Source: Candidatus Nanopelagicales bacterium (lineage in GTDB: Bacteria > Actinomycetota > Actinomycetes > S36-B12 > CAIYMF01). From it: a stretch of DNA of 41,268 nt. This document shows, piece after piece, positions 17,654 to 25,077 of the stretch; positions within the stretch are counted from its first letter, which is position 1, and each line of letters begins with the position of its first letter. The stretch spans positions 1-41,268 of the forward strand of contig JALOLK010000018.1 of the NCBI GenBank assembly GCA_025456015.1, given 5' to 3'. The position numbers and the translations under genes were made by a program. The notes under the pieces are model-generated. The model did no database searches. It was not told the DNA's origin and worked only from the letters and a program-made list of their open reading frames with translations.

Positions 17654-19423
17654 TCACCACTCCAGGGGCAGCTTCGGCGACTTCGTTCCCGAGGGCGCGA
17701 TCCGAAGCTCCTGCAGCGCGTACTTCATCACCGTGTTGAACACTGGACCGGCCAGGACCGAGCCGTAGTGGCCGTTCTTCGGGTCCTGCAGCGCCACCTG
17801 CACGACCAGCTCGGGGTCGTCGGCCGGGGCCAGGCCGATGAATGAGGCGGTGAACCCCGAGTAGCGCCCGTTCACCACGCGCTCGGCCGTGCCGGTCTTC
17901 GCACCCACCCGGTAGCCGGGGATGGCGCCGGGCTTGCCGGTGCCCTGGCTCACGACGTTCTCGAGCATCTTGCGCATGGTCTGGGCGGTCTTGGCGCTCA
18001 CCACGCGGGTGCCCGGCTTGGTCGGGGCTGGCTCGAACGAGCCGTCGGGGTTCACGTAGCCGTCGACCAGGCGGGGGGTCAGCCGCACCCCGTCGTTGGC
18101 GATCGTCTGGTAGACCTGCGCGACCTGCAGTGAGGTCACCGAGTAGCTCTGGCCGTAGGCCAGCGCCTGGAAGGTGGTGGGCCACCACCGGTCGGGGTGC
18201 GGCAGCAGGCCGTTCTCCTCGCCGGGGAAGCCCAGGCCGGAGGGCTGGCCCATGCCGAACTTGCGCTGGTACTCGTAGAGCGTGTCCCCGCCGATCCGGT
18301 CGGCGAACAGGATCGTGCCGATGTTGCTGGACTCGGCCATCACGCCGGCCATCGTGCGCTGGATCGTGCCGTGCGGGGTGTGGTCGTTCGTGGTGTGCCC
18401 GCCGCGGGTGAGGGTGGGCGGGATCACGATCTTGGAGCGGGGCCCGGCCTCGCCCTCCTCGACGACCGCGGACAGCGTGAGCAGCTTGCCGGTCGAGCCG
18501 GGCTCGTAGATCTCCGACACGGGGCGGTTGCCCATGTTCTCCTTGTTCGCGTTGCGGTAGTCGTTCGGGTCGAACGTGGGCGCGGTGGCCATCGCCAGGA
18601 TCCGGCCGGTCTTGGCCTCGATGACGATCACGGTGCCGCTCTCGGCGGCGGCCTCCTTGACGCGGGTGGCGATGGCGCGCTGCGCGACGTACTGGATGTC
18701 GCGGTTGATCGTCAGCTGCACGCCCTGGCCCGGGACCGGCTCGCGCAGCACGTCCTCGGCCGACGGGATCGCCTGACCGGCGGCCCCCTGCTCGAAGGTG
18801 CGCGAGCCGTCGATGCCGTGCAGGCGCTTGTCCATGGCCATCTCCAGGCCCCCGGAGCCGACGCCCTCGGCGTTGACGAAGCCGAGCACGTTGGCGGCCA
18901 GCGTGCCGCCCGGGTAGACCCGCCGGGTGGTCTTCTCGCTGAAGATGCCCCGGATGTTGAGGGCCTTGATCTGGCGCCACTGCTCGGGGGTCAGGCCCTT
19001 GGCGACGTAGACGAAGATGTCGTCGCCGGTGAGCCGGCGCTGCAGCTCGGCCTGGTCCATGCCGAGCATGGGGGCCAGCCGCGCGGCGGCCTCGGCTGGG
19101 TCGGTGATGAGGTTCTGGTCGGCGGTCACGTTGCGCGACTCGACGGTGATCGCCAGCGGCGCGCCCTGCGAGTCGTAGATCGGGCCGCGGTCGGCGGGCA
19201 GGGGCAGCGTGCGCATGCGCAGGCTCTGGCCCTTGGCCGCCAGGTCGTCGCCCTTGATGACCATGAGGTCGAAGATCCGCCCGGCGTAGATGCTCAGGAT
19301 CATGAGCAGCACGAAGGTGAGCGCGATGGCCCGGTTGCGCCCGTTCGCCCGGCGGTACCGGCGCGGCTGGATCGTGGGTGCCGGCGTGCTGCTCGGCGGC
19401 CGCGGTGGTGCGTACGAGCTCAC
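17654..19423 (-). CDS. ftsI: Septal transpeptidase FtsI (class B PBP)
   Basis: Penicillin-binding D,D-transpeptidase crosslinking septal peptidoglycan, partner of FtsW. 589 residues: basic Pro-rich cytoplasmic tail (1-32), membrane anchor (about 33-48), PBP dimerisation domain, then the transpeptidase domain with SxxK as STGK (310-313), SSN (365-367) and KTGTAE (509-514). GTG 19423 overlaps the ftsL stop (GTGA). No PASTA domain is present at the C-terminus, which ends shortly after the catalytic fold. Confidence 0.95.
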   Translation of the reverse strand: MSSYAPPRPPSSTPAPTIQPRRYRRANGRNRAIALTFVLLMILSIYAGRIFDLMVIKGDDLAAKGQSLRMRTLPLPADRGPIYDSQGAPLAITVESRNVTADQNLITDPAEAAARLAPMLGMDQAELQRRLTGDDIFVYVAKGLTPEQWRQIKALNIRGIFSEKTTRRVYPGGTLAANVLGFVNAEGVGSGGLEMAMDKRLHGIDGSRTFEQGAAGQAIPSAEDVLREPVPGQGVQLTINRDIQYVAQRAIATRVKEAAAESGTVIVIEAKTGRILAMATAPTFDPNDYRNANKENMGNRPVSEIYEPGSTGKLLTLSAVVEEGEAGPRSKIVIPPTLTRGGHTTNDHTPHGTIQRTMAGVMAESSNIGTILFADRIGGDTLYEYQRKFGMGQPSGLGFPGEENGLLPHPDRWWPTTFQALAYGQSYSVTSLQVAQVYQTIANDGVRLTPRLVDGYVNPDGSFEPAPTKPGTRVVSAKTAQTMRKMLENVVSQGTGKPGAIPGYRVGAKTGTAERVVNGRYSGFTASFIGLAPADDPELVVQVALQDPKNGHYGSVLAGPVFNTVMKYALQELRIAPSGTKSPKLPLEW

Positions 19424-20247
19424 GGCGTGGCTCCCGGTGTCGTCGTGGCGGCCGCGGACCGCTGGCCGGCACTCGGGGCGGGCCCGGGGGTGGCGGCGTC
19501 ACTGGGCTGCGAGGGCGTTGCGGAGGGCGTCGGGGTCGACGCCTCGTCCAGGCCGGTGGCCGGGTCGAGTGCGGGGTCGATGAGGTCCTCCCCCACGGGC
19601 CCGGCGTCCGCGGCGCCCTGCGAGGTCGGGTCGGTCGGGTCGGCGTCAGCAGCCTCGGGGTCACCGGGTGGCAGCAGGCCGGGGGCGTCGGTGAAGTCCA
19701 CGGGGCCGGTCGCCGCCGGCGCGGGCACCGGCTCGCCGAGGATCGCGCCGTCGGACAGCCGTAGGAACACCGGGGCGGCGGCCGGGACCATGCCGAGCTC
19801 ACGGGCGCGTCGCTCGACCTCGATGGGGGCCTCGGCCTGCTGCACCGCACGTGCCAGGGCCTCCTCCTCCTCGGAGATGAGGATGAGCGCGACCTCGAGC
19901 TCGTGCTGGCGGAAGGCCCCCTGGCTGATGATCGTGTTGAGCAGCAGCACGCCGAGCAGCCCGAGGGCCAGCACGCCGGTGCATGCCAGCAGCAGCCGGT
20001 GGCGCGGCGCCCTCGGCCGGCGCAGCCGGGCCCGGTGCGCCCGCCGTGGCTGGGCGTCCTCATGCCCGGCCAACGGCTCCTGCTGGGGCGCGGGCGGCGG
20101 GTCCAGCAGCGCGGTCGTCGTGCCCCCGCCGGTCGACAGCGCCTCCGGCGCCGCCACGGTGGGGGTGCCCGCAGTCCCGCGGGAGCGGCTGCGGCGTGAG
20201 GCGCGGGAGCGCTGGGGGTCGCGACCGGTGGGTCGTGACGCGCTCAT
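19420..20247 (-). CDS. ftsL: FtsL-like septum formation protein with long Pro/Ala tail
   Basis: Small bitopic divisome protein expected to pair with FtsB and FtsQ. 275 residues: a long basic, disordered N-terminus (1-83), one membrane segment (about 84-107, LLLACTGVLALGLLGVLLLN), a heptad-rich helix (about 112-150, HELEVALILISEEEEALARAV) and GMVPAAAPVFLRLSDG, which resembles the FtsL/septum initiator end. The remaining 100 or so residues are an Asp/Pro/Thr/Ala-rich low-complexity tail, unusually long for FtsL and predicted to be outside the membrane. ATG 20247 shares one base with the rsmH stop. Identification rests on topology and position between rsmH and ftsI. Confidence 0.8.
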   Translation of the reverse strand: MSASRPTGRDPQRSRASRRSRSRGTAGTPTVAAPEALSTGGGTTTALLDPPPAPQQEPLAGHEDAQPRRAHRARLRRPRAPRHRLLLACTGVLALGLLGVLLLNTIISQGAFRQHELEVALILISEEEEALARAVQQAEAPIEVERRARELGMVPAAAPVFLRLSDGAILGEPVPAPAATGPVDFTDAPGLLPPGDPEAADADPTDPTSQGAADAGPVGEDLIDPALDPATGLDEASTPTPSATPSQPSDAATPGPAPSAGQRSAAATTTPGATP

Positions 20248-21212
20248 CAGTCCTCCTGGGGTCTGCCGTCCAGCTGCTCGACGGCCCGCAGCCGGACCGA
20301 GGCGGCCCGCGGGTTGCGTCGGACCTCATCTTCCGATGCTTTCTCCGCTCCGCGGGTGAGAACACGCGCAGTCGGCCGCAGTTCTTCGGGAATCACCGGC
20401 AGGCCGTGCGGGACCGGTGGGTCGGCGACCGCCGCGAGGGCCCGCTTCACGATCCGGTCCTCGCCCGAGTGGTAGCTCAGGACCACCATGCGCCCCCCGA
20501 ACCGCAGGCTGGCCAGCGCGGCAGGGATCGCGCGACGCAGCACCTCGAGCTCGTCGTTCACGGCGATGCGCAGGGCCTGGAAGGTGCGCTTGGCCGGGTT
20601 GCCGCCGGTGCGCCGGGCCGGGGCGGGGATCGTGTCGCGGATGAGGGCCACCAGCCGGGCGCTGGTCGTGAACGGCGCGCGCTCGCGCTCGCGGACGATC
20701 GCCCGGGCCAGCTGGCTGGCGAAGCGCTCCTCGCCGTACGTGCGCAGGATGCGGGCCAGCTCGGCGGCCGGGGCGGTGTTGAGCAGGTCCGCGGCCGTGG
20801 CACCGGCCGTGGGGTCCATCCGCATGTCCAGGGGCGCGTCGGTGGCGTAGGCGAAGCCGCGCTCGGCGAGGTCGAGCTGCATCGAGGAGACCCCGAGGTC
20901 GAACAGGATCGCGTCGGCGCGGCGGTGGCCGGCCCCGGCCAGGGCGACCGGGAGCGTGTCGTAGACCGCGCGCACCGCCTGGAAGCGGGACCCGAACGGT
21001 GCCAGCCGCTCAGCCGCCATGGCCAGGGCCTGCGGGTCGCGGTCCAGGCCGAGCACCGTGAGGCCGGGATGGGCCTGCAGCATCGCCTCGGCGTGCCCGC
21101 CCAGGCCCAGGGTGGCGTCGACCGCCACCGCGCCGGGCCGGCGCAGCGCGGGGTCGAGCAGCTCCAGGCAGCGCGCCAGCAGCACCGGCACGTGGGCCGG
21201 GGCATCGCCCAC
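20247..21212 (-). CDS. rsmH: 16S rRNA m4C1402 methyltransferase RsmH (MraW)
   Basis: SAM-dependent methyltransferase acting on 16S rRNA C1402. 321 residues: [16 protein letters not shown] loop [13 protein letters not shown] (31-43), [29 protein letters not shown], and [19 protein letters not shown], all typical. The chosen GTG 21212 shares one base with the stop of the 30-codon upstream frame (TAGTG), suggesting coupled translation. A longer in-frame extension upstream exists but has no family support and overlaps other features. Confidence 0.95.
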   Translation of the reverse strand: MGDAPAHVPVLLARCLELLDPALRRPGAVAVDATLGLGGHAEAMLQAHPGLTVLGLDRDPQALAMAAERLAPFGSRFQAVRAVYDTLPVALAGAGHRRADAILFDLGVSSMQLDLAERGFAYATDAPLDMRMDPTAGATAADLLNTAPAAELARILRTYGEERFASQLARAIVRERERAPFTTSARLVALIRDTIPAPARRTGGNPAKRTFQALRIAVNDELEVLRRAIPAALASLRFGGRMVVLSYHSGEDRIVKRALAAVADPPVPHGLPVIPEELRPTARVLTRGAEKASEDEVRRNPRAASVRLRAVEQLDGRPQED

Positions 21213-21304
21213 TACGCCACCAGCTGGTGCAGCAGCAGCAGCGAGAGCACGGTGCAGGCCACGGCACTGGGCAGCGCGAGGAGCGGGCGGCGCAGGTGCG
21301 ACAT
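21212..21304 (-). CDS. Predicted 30-residue single-pass membrane peptide before rsmH
   Basis: A short frame from ATG 21304 to TAG 21212, not matched to any family I know. It has an excellent AGGAGG site 4 bases upstream of the ATG, and its stop shares a base with the rsmH start (TAGTG), so it would also load ribosomes onto rsmH. The peptide starts MSHLRRP (two Arg at the cytoplasmic side) and continues as an almost purely hydrophobic helix (residues 8-30, with [10 protein letters not shown] near the end). That is the shape of a small membrane regulator or a leader peptide. It might instead be only a translational relay. Coding status needs conservation evidence. Confidence 0.55.
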   Translation of the reverse strand: MSHLRRPLLALPSAVACTVLSLLLLHQLVA

Positions 21305-21386
21305 GGGACCTCCTGTGAGGAGCGGCCGTACCACCTGGCCCCCCGCCGCGTCGTCCCGCGGCCGGGGAAGTGGCCTCGGGCTGGGA

Positions 21387-21416
21387 GGTTCGGCGCCGGG
21401 GAAGGGGCGTCGAACC
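21387..21416 (-). other. Stem-loop in mraZ-rsmH intergenic region
   Basis: GGTTCGGCGCC (21387-21397) pairs with GGCGTCGAACC (21406-21416) as an 11-position stem with a single non-Watson-Crick pair and an 8-base loop. It lies 83 bases before the small membrane ORF on the minus strand, in 158 bp that hold no other gene. Confidence 0.4.
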
Positions 21417-21449
21417 CGCGGAGGGGAATCGGGTGCTGCGGACGTCAGG

Positions 21450-21469
21450 GCCCTGAGCACGCTCAGGGC
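21450..21469 (-). terminator. Hairpin over the mraZ stop codon
   Basis: GCCCTGAGCACGCTCAGGGC is a 9-bp inverted repeat around two bases (effectively 8 bp with a 4-base loop). The mraZ stop (21463-21465) lies inside the stem. There is no T-run. It may attenuate transcription between mraZ and the rest of the operon, or stabilise the mraZ message end. Confidence 0.45.
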
Positions 21470-21894
21470 AGGGCCACACCCCCTTCCTCGTCGAGCTCGG
21501 CGAACTCGGCCTCGGCGCTGGCGAGGTAGGCATCCCAGGCCTGCGAGGACCAGATCTCGATGCGGGTGTCGGCGCCCACGACGGTCAGCTCCCGGTCCAG
21601 GCCGGCGTACTCGCGCAGCACCGGCGGCACGGTCAGCCGGCCCTGGCTGTCCAGGGACTCGTCGAAGGCCGAGGAGAAGAACACGCGGTTGAGGGCCCGG
21701 GCCCGACTGTTGGCGATCGGGGTGGCGCGCAGGCCCTCGGCGTAGGCGTCGAACTCGGCCCTGGGCCACAGGACCAGGCAGCGGTCCTGCCCCTTCGTGA
21801 GCACGAGGCCCTCGGCCAGGCCGTCGCGGAACCTGGCGGGCAGGATGATCCGGCCCTTCGCGTCCAGCTTCGGGAAGTGCGTCCCGAGGAACAT
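21463..21894 (-). CDS. mraZ: Transcriptional regulator MraZ
   Basis: AbrB-like DNA-binding protein that represses the dcw operon through repeats upstream of its own gene. 143 residues with two MraZ repeats, each with the DxKGR signature: [15 protein letters not shown] (about 10-24) and [16 protein letters not shown] (about 80-95). It forms rings and binds TGGG/TGGAG-type direct repeats; such repeats are present at 21957-22015. ATG 21894 follows GGGGAGGTGACC. First gene of the cluster. Confidence 0.96.
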   Translation of the reverse strand: MFLGTHFPKLDAKGRIILPARFRDGLAEGLVLTKGQDRCLVLWPRAEFDAYAEGLRATPIANSRARALNRVFFSSAFDESLDSQGRLTVPPVLREYAGLDRELTVVGADTRIEIWSSQAWDAYLASAEAEFAELDEEGGVALP

Positions 21895-21950
21895 CGCCGG
21901 TCACCTCCCCTGCCCACCACGAGTCCCCTGCCCGGACCCCAGTGCGCGCC

Positions 21951-21979
21951 ACCATACTCCACACTCCTCCACTTGTCTC
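21951..21979 (-). promoter_or_regulatory. mraZ (dcw operon) promoter
   Basis: On the minus strand GAGACA (21974-21979) and TATGGT (21951-21956) are separated by exactly 17 bases. Transcription would start near 21944, giving a leader of about 50 bases. Two TGGAG boxes lie in the spacer, the right place for repression by MraZ. Confidence 0.55.
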
Positions 21980-22015
21980 CCCGATTGACCCCACTTCCTC
22001 CACTGATCACCTCCA
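21957..22015 (-). promoter_or_regulatory. MraZ operator repeats (TGGAG/TGGGG boxes)
   Basis: Minus-strand boxes TGGAG at 21957-21961, 21967-21971, 21998-22002 and 22011-22015 and TGGGG at 21989-21993. The first pair has the 5-base gap and 10-bp period known for MraZ sites; others are spaced by 9, 13 and 22. Autoregulation by MraZ is inferred from family knowledge. Confidence 0.55.
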
Positions 22016-22066
22016 CCGCCCACCGGCCGGCCCCGCCCTCCCCGCTCGGCCGAGCCAGGACGCCGA

Positions 22067-22100
22067 CGACCCCCCGGGACTGGTCGTCTCCGGGGGGTCG
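22067..22100 (-). terminator. Strong hairpin terminator after maoC
   Basis: CGACCCCCCGG and CCGGGGGGTCG form a perfect 11-bp stem around a 12-base loop, 18 bases past the hydratase stop and about 90 bases before the mraZ promoter. It insulates the dcw operon from readthrough. Confidence 0.65.
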
Positions 22101-22118
22101 CGGGGCGTGCGCGGGCGG

Positions 22119-22664
22119 CTACGGCGCGGCGGGTGCCTCCGGCAGCTGGAAGGGGCCGGCCTTCGCCGCCGGGAAGTAGTCCTGCCCGATGCCGCTGGCC
22201 CGCGTGGGCACCATGACCGAGCGGTCGTAGGTCATCACGACGTCGCCGTCCTGGTTCAGTGCCCGGGTCATCATCGAGATGATCCCGAAGTCGGGCCGGG
22301 ACTTCGACGTGCGCTTGTCGGTGCAGATGCTCTCGGCATAGATGGTGTCGCCCACGTAGACCGGGTGGGTGAGCTTGATGTTGTTCCAGCCGAGGTTGGC
22401 CACCGCGTTCTGGCTCATGTCGATGACCGACAGTCCCAGGACCAGGCCGACGGTGAAGCCCGACACGACAATGATCCTGCCCTCGGTGATCGGGTTCTGC
22501 TGGGACAGGTGCGCGTTGAAGTGCATCTGGTTGGTGTTGCAGGTCAGCAGCGTGAACCACGCGTTGTCGGTCTCGGTGATCGTGCGACCGAAGGGGTGCT
22601 GGTAGACGTCACCCACCTCGAAGTCGTCGAAGAATCGGCCGAGCACGGCCTTGTGGACGGTCAT
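22119..22664 (-). CDS. MaoC-family (hot-dog fold) enoyl/mesaconyl-CoA-type hydratase
   Basis: Probable acyl-CoA hydratase of the MaoC family, 181 residues from ATG 22664 behind AGGAGG. The hydratase-2 catalytic region appears as ITETDNAWFTLLTCNTNQMHFNAH (residues 29-52 in part): H48 is the catalytic His, while the Asp of the usual GDxNPxH motif is replaced by N43. I recall NTNxxHF in a subgroup including proteins beside mycobacterial citramalyl-CoA lyase genes. Later, LGWNNIKLTHPVYVGDTIYAES is typical of MaoC proteins. No lyase or CoA-transferase gene is adjacent, so the substrate is unknown. It is divergent from moxR with a 165-bp gap in which I see no clear promoter. Confidence 0.82.
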   Translation of the reverse strand: MTVHKAVLGRFFDDFEVGDVYQHPFGRTITETDNAWFTLLTCNTNQMHFNAHLSQQNPITEGRIIVVSGFTVGLVLGLSVIDMSQNAVANLGWNNIKLTHPVYVGDTIYAESICTDKRTSKSRPDFGIISMMTRALNQDGDVVMTYDRSVMVPTRASGIGQDYFPAAKAGPFQLPEAPAAP

Positions 22665-22829
22665 GGGCTCCTCCTGGGATCGGGCGACGGGCCTGCCGGT
22701 GCCATCCTGCCGCGCTCCCCCGGCGCCGCCTGCGGCGGGGCGGGCACGGGGCGGCACTGGCGGGACCAGCGAGCATGGGCGATCCTTGTCGGGCGGGTGC
22801 CACGAGGATGGCCCGGCAGGGAGGCCCGG

Positions 22830-23786
22830 ATGACCGAGACGCTCGACGCCACGGTGCTCGACACCGCGGCGCGCATCCGGGACGGCGTCGAGTCCGTGCT
22901 CGCCGGCAAGCCCGAGGCCGTGCGCATGTCGCTCACCGCGCTGCTCGCCGGCGGCCACCTGCTCATCGAGGACGTCCCCGGCGTGGGCAAGACGCTGCTG
23001 GCCAAGAGCCTCGCGCGCACGTTGGGCGTGACGGTCCGCCGGCTGCAGTTCACCCCGGACCTGCTGCCCAGCGACGTGACCGGCGTCTCGGTGTTCAACC
23101 AGGAGACCCGGGAGTTCGAGTTCCGGCCCGGCGCGATCTTCGCCAACGTCGTGCTCGCCGACGAGATCAACCGCGCCTCGCCCAAGACGCAGTCCGCGCT
23201 GCTCGAGGCGATGGAGGAGCGGCAGGTCTCCATCGACGGCCACACCCACGAGCTGGCATCCCCGTTCCTGGTCATCGCGACCCAGAACCCGGTCGACATG
23301 GAGGGCACCTACGCCCTGCCCGAGGCCCAGCGCGACCGCTTCATGGCGCGCATCTCGCTGGGCTACCCCGCCCCTGCCGACGAGCTGCGCATGCTGGCCG
23401 AGCACGCCGGTGAGGACCCGTTGGACAGCCTGCCCCCAGCGGCCACGCACGAGGAGCTCCAGCGGCTCATGTCCGCGGTGTCGGCGGTGCACCTGTCCGA
23501 CCCGGTCCGCTCGCTGGCGGTCGCCATCGCGAACGCGACGCGGCGTGCCGACGAGCTGCGGCTGGGCGCATCCCCGCGCGCCACGCTGCACCTGGTCCGG
23601 GCCGCCCGGGCCTGGGCCGCCCTCGAGGGCCGCACGTTCGTGCTCCCCGACGACCTGCTGCTGCTCGCCCCGGCCGTGCTGGGCCACCGCGTGCTGCTGG
23701 CCGCGCAGCCGGCCGCCGCCGGACGCACCGGCCAGGAGATCGTGGCAACCCTGCTGACCCGCATCCCGCGCTCCGCCTGGGGCTGA
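22830..23786 (+). CDS. moxR: MoxR-family AAA+ ATPase
   Basis: AAA+ chaperone-like ATPase thought to assist assembly of complexes with vWA or DUF58 proteins. 318 residues: Walker A in EDVPGVGKTLLAKS (48-61), Walker B VVLADEINRASPKTQSALLEAMEE, sensor region LVIATQNPVDMEGTYALPEAQRDRF. ATG 22830 follows GGAGG with 5-base spacing. It is first in a moxR-DUF58-transglutaminase operon, 2 bp from the next gene. Such operons are widespread in actinobacteria; their role, possibly in envelope processing, is not established. Confidence 0.93.
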   Translation: MTETLDATVLDTAARIRDGVESVLAGKPEAVRMSLTALLAGGHLLIEDVPGVGKTLLAKSLARTLGVTVRRLQFTPDLLPSDVTGVSVFNQETREFEFRPGAIFANVVLADEINRASPKTQSALLEAMEERQVSIDGHTHELASPFLVIATQNPVDMEGTYALPEAQRDRFMARISLGYPAPADELRMLAEHAGEDPLDSLPPAATHEELQRLMSAVSAVHLSDPVRSLAVAIANATRRADELRLGASPRATLHLVRAARAWAALEGRTFVLPDDLLLLAPAVLGHRVLLAAQPAAAGRTGQEIVATLLTRIPRSAWG

Positions 23787-23788
23787 GC

Positions 23789-25057
23789 GTGCGTGCCCTC
23801 GTGCGCCAGCTGCAGTCCCGCTCGGGCCTGACCGGCCGGGCCTGGACCTTCATCGCCTGCGGTGCCGCGCTGGTGCTCGGCGGACTGGTCGCGGCCGTGG
23901 CGCCGCTGGTGCAGCTCGGGGCGCTGCTGGTCCTGCTGCCGGTGGCCGCCGCGGTGCTCACCCGGATGCCCACGTCGGCGCTCGTGCTCGAGCGGCGGCT
24001 CTCGGCACGTGAGCTGTCGTGCGGCGACCAGCTGCAGGTGACCGTGACCGTCAGCGGGCGCTTCCCCCGGGGTCGCAGCGTGCTGCTCGAGGACCTGGCC
24101 GACCCGGCCCTCGGCGGCGCGCACCGGTTCGCCGTCGACGGCATGACCGGCCAGGCGATCAGCCGGCCGCACTACCGGGTGCGCGTCCGCGCCCGCGGGG
24201 TGCACCACCTCGGCCCCATGCGGCTGCACGTGGTCGACCGGTTCGGGATGGTGCACCGCATCCGCACCGTGGCCGGCCGCGAGGAGGTCCTGGTCACCCC
24301 TCGGGTGACACCGCTGGATCCGGTCGTGCTCGGCGGCGCGTCGGTGGGCCGCGGGGCCGGCCACGTCGGCCCGCTGGGCGCCGCCACCGACGACGTCATC
24401 CCCCGCGAGTACCACCCGGGCGACGAGGTGCGCCGCATCGACTGGAAGGCCTCGGCCCGCACCGGCTCGCTCATGGTGCGCAGCGAGGAGAGCCCGTGGC
24501 GCGCCGCCGTGACCCTCGTGCTGGACCTGCGTGGGGCCGACCACCACGGCGAGGCCCCGGACTCGTCGGTGGACGCCATGCTCGAGCTCGCCGCGAGCAT
24601 CGGATGCCTCGCCCTGGCCTCGGGGTGGGACTGCTCGGTGCGCACCACCGACGACGTGGGCCTGTTCACGGGCTCGCCGATGAGCGGGGTGGAGGCCGAG
24701 CGGCGCGAGCTGCTGCGCGCCCTGGCGACCGCTCCCCTGTCGGGGGCGAGCGTGCCCGCCGCGGGCCTGCGCCAGTCCGTCGACACGGCCAGCTCCGGGC
24801 CCCTCGTGCTGCTGCTCGGCGCGCTGCCCCCGCAGTCCGCACGCCTGCTCGCCGGGGTGGGTGCCCACCGTTCGCCGCGCATGTGCGTGTCGTTGGCGGC
24901 CGAGCAGTGGGGCCGCGCCGGCGACGGTGGTCCAGGGCGCCAGGCGCTGGCCGCCGAGGCGCTGGCCCACTTCCGGGCCGGCGGATGGCGGGTGGTGCGC
25001 ATGGAGCGCGACACCGGCCCTGCGGCGGCCTGGGCTGGCCTGGTGGGGGCGCCATGA
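23789..25057 (+). CDS. DUF58 (vWA-like) membrane protein
   Basis: Partner of MoxR-type ATPases. 422 residues: two closely spaced N-terminal membrane segments (about 18-60), an extracytoplasmic or cytoplasmic beta-rich region, then the DUF58 hallmark REYHPGDEVRRIDWKASART (about 206-225) and a vWA-like fold (VTLVLDLRGAD). It begins with GTG two bases after moxR. Its stop overlaps an ATG (ATGA) that opens a 7-codon frame leading into the transglutaminase gene. Function inferred from operon and domain only. Confidence 0.88.
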   Translation: MRALVRQLQSRSGLTGRAWTFIACGAALVLGGLVAAVAPLVQLGALLVLLPVAAAVLTRMPTSALVLERRLSARELSCGDQLQVTVTVSGRFPRGRSVLLEDLADPALGGAHRFAVDGMTGQAISRPHYRVRVRARGVHHLGPMRLHVVDRFGMVHRIRTVAGREEVLVTPRVTPLDPVVLGGASVGRGAGHVGPLGAATDDVIPREYHPGDEVRRIDWKASARTGSLMVRSEESPWRAAVTLVLDLRGADHHGEAPDSSVDAMLELAASIGCLALASGWDCSVRTTDDVGLFTGSPMSGVEAERRELLRALATAPLSGASVPAAGLRQSVDTASSGPLVLLLGALPPQSARLLAGVGAHRSPRMCVSLAAEQWGRAGDGGPGRQALAAEALAHFRAGGWRVVRMERDTGPAAAWAGLVGAP

Positions 25058-25077
25058 CCCGGCAGGTGCACCCGTGA
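25054..25077 (+). CDS. Possible 7-codon relay frame between DUF58 and transglutaminase genes
   Basis: ATG 25054 overlaps the DUF58 stop as ATGA; the frame encodes MTRQVHP and its TGA overlaps the next GTG as GTGA. It could hand ribosomes from one gene to the next by stop-restart. It may be chance, because AGGTG at about 25064-25068 can serve the GTG directly. Confidence 0.25.
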   Translation: MTRQVHP

